Source of the DNA: an uncultured Lachnospiraceae bacterium
Lineage (GTDB): Bacteria > Bacillota > Clostridia > Lachnospirales > Lachnospiraceae
Reading direction: 5' to 3'
NCBI GenBank assembly: GCA_910580195.1
Contig: CAJTWA010000082.1
Span: 1 to 5,876, forward strand
DNA: 5,876 nt
The notes under the pieces are model-generated. The model was given only the letters and a program-made list of their open reading frames with translations, did not search any database and was not told where the DNA came from. The translations under genes were made by a program, and so were the position numbers. This document shows, piece by piece, positions 3,287 through 5,876 of the stretch. Position 1 is the first letter of the stretch. Every line of letters starts with the position of its first letter.

Positions 3287-3559
3287 ATGCTCAATGTGCG
3301 ATACTCCACCAGATTCAAAAAGGACTTCAAGACCTGTGTCAAGCGCGGTTATAGGATGGCGCTATTGCAGCAGGTTATTGATACCCTCCGCATTCCGGCT
3401 CCGTTACCGGCAAAGAACCGGGAGCACAATCTGAGCGGCAATTTCTCCGGATATAGGGAATGCCACATAGCACCGGACTGGCTGCTCACATATAAACAAT
3501 CTGATACAGAACTGCTCCTTGACCGTACCGGTACCCACGCTGATTTGTTCGGAATGTGA
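3287..3559 (+). CDS. yafQ: YafQ-family mRNA interferase toxin (RelE/ParE superfamily)
   Basis: A 90-residue protein of normal family length, starting MLNVRYSTRFKKDFKTCVKR. YafQ toxins cut mRNA on the ribosome. The residues implicated in E. coli YafQ (His50, His63, Asp67, Trp68, His87, Phe91) all have counterparts shifted by three: His47, His60, Asp64, Trp65, His84 and Phe88. Supporting motifs are REHNLSGNFSGYRECHIAPD-like and RTGTHADLF at the C-terminus. The toxin therefore looks intact and active. Its start is two bases after the antitoxin stop, with GGAGG seven bases before the ATG. It is the last gene of the operon and is followed by a terminator. Confidence 0.93.
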   Translation: MLNVRYSTRFKKDFKTCVKRGYRMALLQQVIDTLRIPAPLPAKNREHNLSGNFSGYRECHIAPDWLLTYKQSDTELLLDRTGTHADLFGM

Positions 3560-3568
3560 CCAAAAAGA

Positions 3569-3616
3569 AAAGGCATGTGCGCCCTGATCACCCCCTTGCA
3601 TATGCCTTTATTTTTA
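3569..3616. terminator. Bidirectional rho-independent terminator between convergent genes
   Basis: AAAGGCATGTGC (3569-3580) pairs with GCATATGCCTTT (3598-3609), 12 base pairs with one G-U, around a 17-base loop. ATTTTTA follows on the plus strand, and the minus strand continues TCTTTTTG. It can end both the toxin operon and the convergent NB-ARC gene (stop at 3648). Confidence 0.85.
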
Positions 3617-3647
3617 CCCATCCCAATGGATAAATTTAATATTATTT

Positions 3648-5768
3648 TTAATGCATCTTCTGAAATACAACATAAAAACACTGCATTGATTCATACCACT
3701 TTCCTTGTGCAGAATATATAATTGATAATTGCATATATCCACTCAGTGTAGCAGGATGTTCCTCCCCCAACACATCTTCTCGAATTTTCAAACCTTTTTG
3801 GCACAATTCTTCCGCTTTATGATATTCCTCCAGTTTTTCATATACCTCTGCCAGATTAAAATAGTTTGTAGCTGTATCTGGATGGTTCTCCCCTAGCACT
3901 TTCTCACGAATCCCCAAGCTTTTTTTATACAATTCTTCTGCTTTATCATATTCCTCCAGTTTTTCATATACCGCTGCCAGATTAAAATAGCTTGTAGCTG
4001 TATCTGGATGGTTCACTCCCAGCACTTTTTCACGAATCCCCAAGCTTTTTTTATACAATTCTTCTGCTTTATCATATTCCTCCAATTCTTCATGTACCAT
4101 TGCCAAGTTGTTATAATTTGTAGCTGTATCTACATGATTCACTCCCAGCACTTCTTCACTGATTTCTAAGCTTTTCTTATACAATCCCTTAACTTTTTCA
4201 TATTCTCTTTGCCTATTATACACCATCGGCAATTTAATATGGTTTGTTGTCATATCAGAGTATTCGTTCCCTAGCACTTTTTCACTAATCTGTAGGCTTC
4301 TTTTGTACAATGCCTTCATGTTTCCTTCTTTTTGCTGTTCTCCACACATTTTTATTAAATTACGGTAATTTGCAATCATATAGAGGCATTTTGCTCCCGA
4401 TTCATTTCCAGTAGTCTCCAAAAATTTTTTATGTAACTTTCCAGCTTCCTCATATTCTACTGCATTAAATATTAAATTACTTGTAGCCCCAACAAATTTA
4501 ATAGAATTCTCACTTTTTTCCATATTCATCTTTTCGATGATACTTTCCGCAAATGAAACATTTTCCCAAGACTCCAAAGCAAATCCACTCTTTGGTATCT
4601 CTATACATTTTTGACATTCCTCAACCATCCCCTTATGTTCTTTCCACTCTGGCTTACACATCTCATAAATAAATTGTGCAAATACTGGATGCAAAGCAAA
4701 GCTTTCCTGTTCTATATCAAACTGTAGCCACCCTTTTTGATATAATCCCATTAAAATATCATCATCTTCACTGACACCAGCATCTGCAAGAAGCCATTCA
4801 TTACATGTCTCCGCTGCCAATGGAATATATGGAAATACAGAAAACGCCTCCAAAATATTCTTCTCTGCTTCCGTTAATTCAGACAAATCATACAGTACCT
4901 CATAAGATTCTTGGATATTGACAAGTTCCCCATCCTTATGGAACGTCAACCGGAATCCCTTTTGCTCCAACTCTTCTTTCAGCCTTTTCACTGTCCATAT
5001 CTTTGTACGTGCCAAATGAGCCAGAAGTTCAACCGTAATGGTATGCCTCCCTACAAGATTCTCTATGACATATTCCAAATCAAGGACTTCCTCCGGCCTG
5101 ACCTTTTTACCACTACCCTCAAACCGGATTTTCTCATAAATCTCTTTACACTGCTCCATGCCAAGGAATCCAATCCGGTATGGCTCAAATTCATCCCCAA
5201 AGGATATCTGCCTGGAAGTCAGGACAACTGCCCCCGGGATGCCCTTTAATCTCTGCAATCCGGAATCTTCCCCTATCAGCCTGTCCACATTATCCACAAA
5301 CAGCAGCAGCTTCCCGTCCGCTGCTAAGTATTCCAGTTCCCTCCAGGCTGCTTCCTGATTCTGCTCCGGACTGTCCTGCCGCTTAAATTTCAAACAGTTC
5401 TGTAGGCTGCTGCCCATATCCCCATTATATTCAATATAGCCCAGATACCGGAACGGCCCGTTTTCACCCCCAGCATGCCTATTGAGGTATTCCTCAAACA
5501 GCTTCCTACAGATATGCGTCTTCCCGATGCCGCCCATGCCGCTCACCAGAACCGACTTTCTACCGGCCTCTATCCTCTGGCGCAACTCCTGCAGTTCTGT
5601 TTCGCGCCCGGTAAAATATGATACCGGCTTTATATTGGCATTATGCGTGACAACAAATTCACGCTCTGAATCCTGAAGCATTACAATATTCACTGCAATA
5701 TTGTCACGCCCGACATAGTCTCCATGAAATATACTGCCCTTATTCCTGTTTACGATTTCCGGCCCCAT
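3648..5768 (-). CDS. NB-ARC NTPase with TPR repeats (bacterial NLR-like protein)
   Basis: 706 residues. A short N-terminal segment has the motif SIFHGDYVGRDNI (12-24), then a STAND NTPase: YFTGRE (51-56), Walker A GMGGIGKT (77-84), Walker B LLLFVDNVD (154-162), sensor TSR (184-186), and GRHTITVELLA (240-250) where plant NB-ARC has GLPLA. A winged-helix part ends in LHPVF (359-363) at the MHD position. Residues 487-700 hold five 42-residue TPR units with LYKKSL-type starts at 487, 529, 571, 613 and 655, of the kinesin-light-chain kind with LG-x-x-HPDTAT. Such proteins sense a trigger through repeats and oligomerise using ATP; several defend against phage. No nuclease, TIR, protease or membrane effector is seen in the ~50 residues before the NTPase. 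The ATG at 5768 follows GGGAGGG. A co-transcribed frame lies upstream. Confidence 0.9.
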   Translation of the reverse strand: MGPEIVNRNKGSIFHGDYVGRDNIAVNIVMLQDSEREFVVTHNANIKPVSYFTGRETELQELRQRIEAGRKSVLVSGMGGIGKTHICRKLFEEYLNRHAGGENGPFRYLGYIEYNGDMGSSLQNCLKFKRQDSPEQNQEAAWRELEYLAADGKLLLFVDNVDRLIGEDSGLQRLKGIPGAVVLTSRQISFGDEFEPYRIGFLGMEQCKEIYEKIRFEGSGKKVRPEEVLDLEYVIENLVGRHTITVELLAHLARTKIWTVKRLKEELEQKGFRLTFHKDGELVNIQESYEVLYDLSELTEAEKNILEAFSVFPYIPLAAETCNEWLLADAGVSEDDDILMGLYQKGWLQFDIEQESFALHPVFAQFIYEMCKPEWKEHKGMVEECQKCIEIPKSGFALESWENVSFAESIIEKMNMEKSENSIKFVGATSNLIFNAVEYEEAGKLHKKFLETTGNESGAKCLYMIANYRNLIKMCGEQQKEGNMKALYKRSLQISEKVLGNEYSDMTTNHIKLPMVYNRQREYEKVKGLYKKSLEISEEVLGVNHVDTATNYNNLAMVHEELEEYDKAEELYKKSLGIREKVLGVNHPDTATSYFNLAAVYEKLEEYDKAEELYKKSLGIREKVLGENHPDTATNYFNLAEVYEKLEEYHKAEELCQKGLKIREDVLGEEHPATLSGYMQLSIIYSAQGKWYESMQCFYVVFQKMH
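3742..4245 (-). repeat. 126-bp tandem repeats encoding the TPR array
   Basis: The same DNA recurs every 126 bases, equal to 42 codons. For example GTAGCTGTATCTGGATGGTTC begins at 3868 and 3994, and a diverged copy begins at 4120. The two units at about 3868-4119 are nearly identical, which points to recent duplication or gene conversion. The outer units have diverged. Confidence 0.85.
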
Positions 5769-5876
5769 TTATGCTGTCCCTCCCAACATAACCCCCATGG
5801 AATTCACTCTTTTTATTTTTATTGGCAACCTCGGAACTAATCTTGACCACCTTACCCGCCGTAAAAAGCGACACCA
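5740..5876 (-). CDS. 3' end of an upstream gene sharing the NLR N-terminal motif (partial)
   Basis: An open frame enters from the right edge and ends at TAA 5742-5740, overlapping the NB-ARC gene start by 29 bases. Its 44 visible residues begin VSLFTAGKVVKISSEVANKN and contain KKSEFHGGYVGRDSI. This matches the NLR N-terminus NKGSIFHGDYVGRDNI at most positions over about 20 residues, including N-x-N-K before it. The bases coding VGRDS double as the GGGAGGG ribosome site of the NLR gene. Either a separate partner protein ends in this shared motif, or the NLR 5' end was duplicated and the first copy is degenerate. Another frame is also open across these 108 bases, but only this one shows homology. 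The start is outside the window. Confidence 0.6.
   Translation of the reverse strand, partial: VSLFTAGKVVKISSEVANKNKKSEFHGGYVGRDSINGAGNRKQE

Noticed and set aside
4911..5676. Several plus-strand frames inside the NB-ARC gene
   Set aside because: They are antisense shadows of a long gene with clear domain motifs; none has a ribosome site or recognisable product.

Overview
The window looks like accessory DNA from a low-to-mid GC Gram-positive anaerobe, most likely a Clostridia/Lachnospiraceae member. This is inferred from AAAGGAGG-type ribosome sites, extended -10 promoters, a holin-like type I toxin, Arc-like ribbon-helix-helix (RHH) regulators and small hypothetical genes of the sort carried by integrative elements and prophages. 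No integrase, relaxase, transposase, rRNA or tRNA is visible.

Layout. (1) 1-998, minus strand, GC-rich: a coiled-coil protein, a small protein of unknown function, and an open frame leaving the left edge, probably one operon. (2) 999-1330: a divergent control region with three direct copies and one inverted half-site of a TATTGC-type operator and two back-to-back extended -10 promoters. One promoter serves the left operon; the other serves the RHH gene at 1331-1552. (3) 1609-1962: a compact type I toxin-antitoxin candidate, with a 31-residue holin-like toxin on the minus strand and a convergent antisense RNA on the plus strand. Their leaders share two direct repeats and their 3' ends overlap at terminator hairpins, as in Fst/par loci. 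(4) 1914-2312, minus strand: coding-like fragments in different frames, mostly without start codons, read as decayed or very small genes. (5) 2322-3616, plus strand: a second operator array and promoter, then an apparent four-gene operon: RHH regulator, unknown 103-residue protein, RelB/DinJ-like antitoxin, YafQ-family toxin. It ends in a hairpin terminator that also faces the next gene. (6) 3648-5768, minus strand: a 706-residue NB-ARC NTPase with five 42-residue TPR repeats, a bacterial NLR-like protein. (7) 5740-5876: the 3' end of another open frame that carries the same FHGxYVGRDxI motif as the N-terminus of the NLR-like protein.

How it fits together. Two paralogous RHH regulators each sit behind their own repeat array and share a 5' leader hairpin with the same loop sequence, so they look like duplicated control modules for neighbouring cargo. 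The cargo is conflict-related: a type I toxin, a type II toxin and an NLR-like protein with no recognisable effector domain of its own. The most interesting point is the shared N-terminal motif in the two adjacent right-end frames, which suggests a two-component system in which a sensor NTPase meets a separately encoded partner through a common adaptor segment. That is a hypothesis; the upstream partner is cut off by the window edge.
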